A stretch of DNA of 64,000 nucleotides. Source: Symbiodinium microadriaticum (Eukaryota; Sar; Dinophyceae; Suessiales; Symbiodiniaceae). Shown here one piece after another: positions 62,601 through 64,000 of this stretch (position 1 is its first letter; the number at the start of each line of letters is the position of its first letter). The notes below the pieces were generated by a model. It was not told the origin of the DNA. It searched no databases and worked only from the letters and a program-made list of their open reading frames with translations. Where the stretch lies: contig LSRX01001558.1 in the NCBI GenBank assembly GCA_001939145.1, positions 43,355 through 107,354 of the forward strand, read 5' to 3'. The translations under genes and the position numbers were made by a program.

Positions 62601-62771
62601 TGAGGGTTTAAGCACAGTGCACGGGTGCGTTGCTTTGGGAAAGGGGGGCACCTCCTTGTCACGCGTTTGCGTCAGCATGTAGTCCCGCCCCCAACCACCC
62701 CAACTATTCTCAATTAGGGCTTAGTGTTCACCCTCAAACCCCGCTCAAGCGGGACTTTCTTCCCTTCGCAG

Positions 62772-62843
62772 TTCTACATAAAACGACAATCTTACAGCAA
62801 GCCACGGCTGAGCGCGAACCTGATCTTTCCCACCTGGATCTAG
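62772..62843 (+). CDS. Candidate terminal exon with strong acceptor
   Basis: Acceptor TTTCTTCCCTTCGCAG, frame FYIKRQSYSKPRLSANLIFP ending TWI and TAG. One of the best acceptor tracts in the window. Confidence 0.45.
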   Translation, partial: FYIKRQSYSKPRLSANLIFPTWI

Positions 62844-62849
62844 CGTCAT

Positions 62850-64000
62850 GGTCTGAATAAAAAGTACCGGTAACTTAAAGGCATTGTAGGGTTCCAATGA
62901 AATCAACAGAACGAAACGAAGCTACACTTCTACTGATGTACGTAACCAAGACTTAGCATGCTGACAAGTTGCAGAGATTTTGTAATTTGTGAAAGCGGCA
63001 CTGACAGCAGGACAGCACATCAACTGAACCTGAACACGAAACCTTGAAACCCGAATCTCTCCAAGCCTGCCCGAAGCCCTGAACCCTAAATCCTAAACCA
63101 GAAACTCTAAACCCAAAGCCCTAAACCCGAAACCCTAAACCCTAAACACTAAACTCTACACCCTAAGCCCTAAACCCGAAACTATAAAACATAAACTCTA
63201 AATGAACCCTAAAAGCCATAAACTCCCCCTTATCTCATCCCCAGGGTCCTATCCTCAACTCCTACACTTCCCGAAGCCCCAAAAGAATTAGACTAGGGGT
63301 GCCTTTAAAGGGATCCTGAAAGGGTTTAGGGGTCTAGGGTTTAGGGTTTAGGGTTTAGGGTCTAGGGTCTAGGATTTAGGGTTTAGGGATCCTTAAAAGG
63401 TATAGAACCCACAGGCTGCGCCGTTTAAGCCATGGGCTGATGGTGGCTAAAATTTTGGGCCTTAATATTAGGAACTAGGGGCTTCCTTTAAAGGGACCCT
63501 TAAAGGGTTCCAAAGGGGATCTGTAATAGGCTTCTATTTGAGGGGCCTTAATAGTTGGAATGTTTTGGGGGTTCCTTACTATCATTATAGTATCATAACC
63601 CCCCAAAACCCTACTCTAATTATGAAGGCCCCTATACTACATCTAACGTCCAAACTTCTCGGTTTGGGGTTTAGGGCCTAGAGGTTTTAGCCCCTCGTCT
63701 CAACAGACCTTCTTAAGGACTCAATGTGAAGAAATCCTGGAACCCCAAGGAAGGTTTCATAAGGTCCTGGCACACCCTAGACGTGGATCTGTGAGCCCTA
63801 GACCTCTGATCTCTTCACCCAGGAACGCCTCTTTTTTCAAATCTGAAACTCCGAAGTGAAACGGTTGATGATTTCTGGAATATACCGTAATTCCCATAGT
63901 TTAGGGTCCTTTAGGCAATGCAGGATTTATATCATAAACCGAATTACCCTAAACCCTCCAAAAAAAACATTCCCCCAGAAGAACAAGGTCGGAAAGCCCG
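62850..64000. other. No gene seen; repeats and element fragments
   Basis: CCCTAAA tract 63060-63240, TTTAGGG patch 63320-63390, and a family H remnant at 63862-63945. The rest is unique sequence without support for coding. Confidence 0.5.

Noticed and set aside
1-64000. tRNA, rRNA or snRNA genes
   Set aside because: No cloverleaf box A/B pairs or conserved rRNA/snRNA cores were noticed by eye; a tRNAscan/Infernal run would settle it.

Overview
This window looks like nuclear DNA of a dinoflagellate, probably of the Symbiodiniaceae type. The evidence is (i) thousands of degenerate CCCTAAA/TTTAGGG (plant/dinoflagellate-type telomere) units scattered throughout, (ii) a Ty1/copia element whose polyprotein has a methyltransferase-like segment, a long acidic insert in the integrase and a long C-terminal tail, and (iii) candidate introns using GT, GC and GA donors, which is a dinoflagellate habit. 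The species cannot be fixed from the sequence.

Layout. Most of the window is a mosaic of telomere-like repeat tracts, short inverted-repeat elements, microsatellites and unique islands of 30-400 bp. Many islands read as small exons: an AG acceptor, an open frame of protein-like composition and a GT/GC/GA donor, often with phases that agree between neighbouring islands. The best chains are gene A (+, 71-2842), gene B (-, 5193-3924), gene C (-, 10880-9200), gene D (-, 18560-18265), gene E (-, 22521-22076), gene F (-, 47443-40429) and gene H (-, 61232-59678). Single exons lie on both strands between them. None of these proteins is recognisable by eye, and all exon calls need transcript support.

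The one clearly identified locus is a 9.2-kb LTR retrotransposon on the minus strand (25842-35040), with identical 274-bp LTRs and an AAACC target duplication inside telomere-like repeat. Its order is Gag (coiled coil, CCCH and CCHC fingers), aspartic protease, an in-frame TAG, a C5-methyltransferase-like segment, integrase, an Fe(II)/2-oxoglutarate-dioxygenase-like segment, reverse transcriptase, RNase H and a tail with two membrane segments and a SAP-like motif. The primer-binding site matches the anticodon loop of initiator tRNA-Met and contains the Gag AUG.

At least three short inverted-repeat families (here A, B and G) sit exactly between exon-like segments and supply the splice sites, so they behave like introners. 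Two junctions restore the reading frame across a split codon (A in genes C and E), a third does so in gene D (G), and one joins two exons at phase 0 (B at 39401-39495). Telomere-like tracts also interrupt copies of these elements. Several near-identical long duplications end at single N bases and are probably assembly artefacts.
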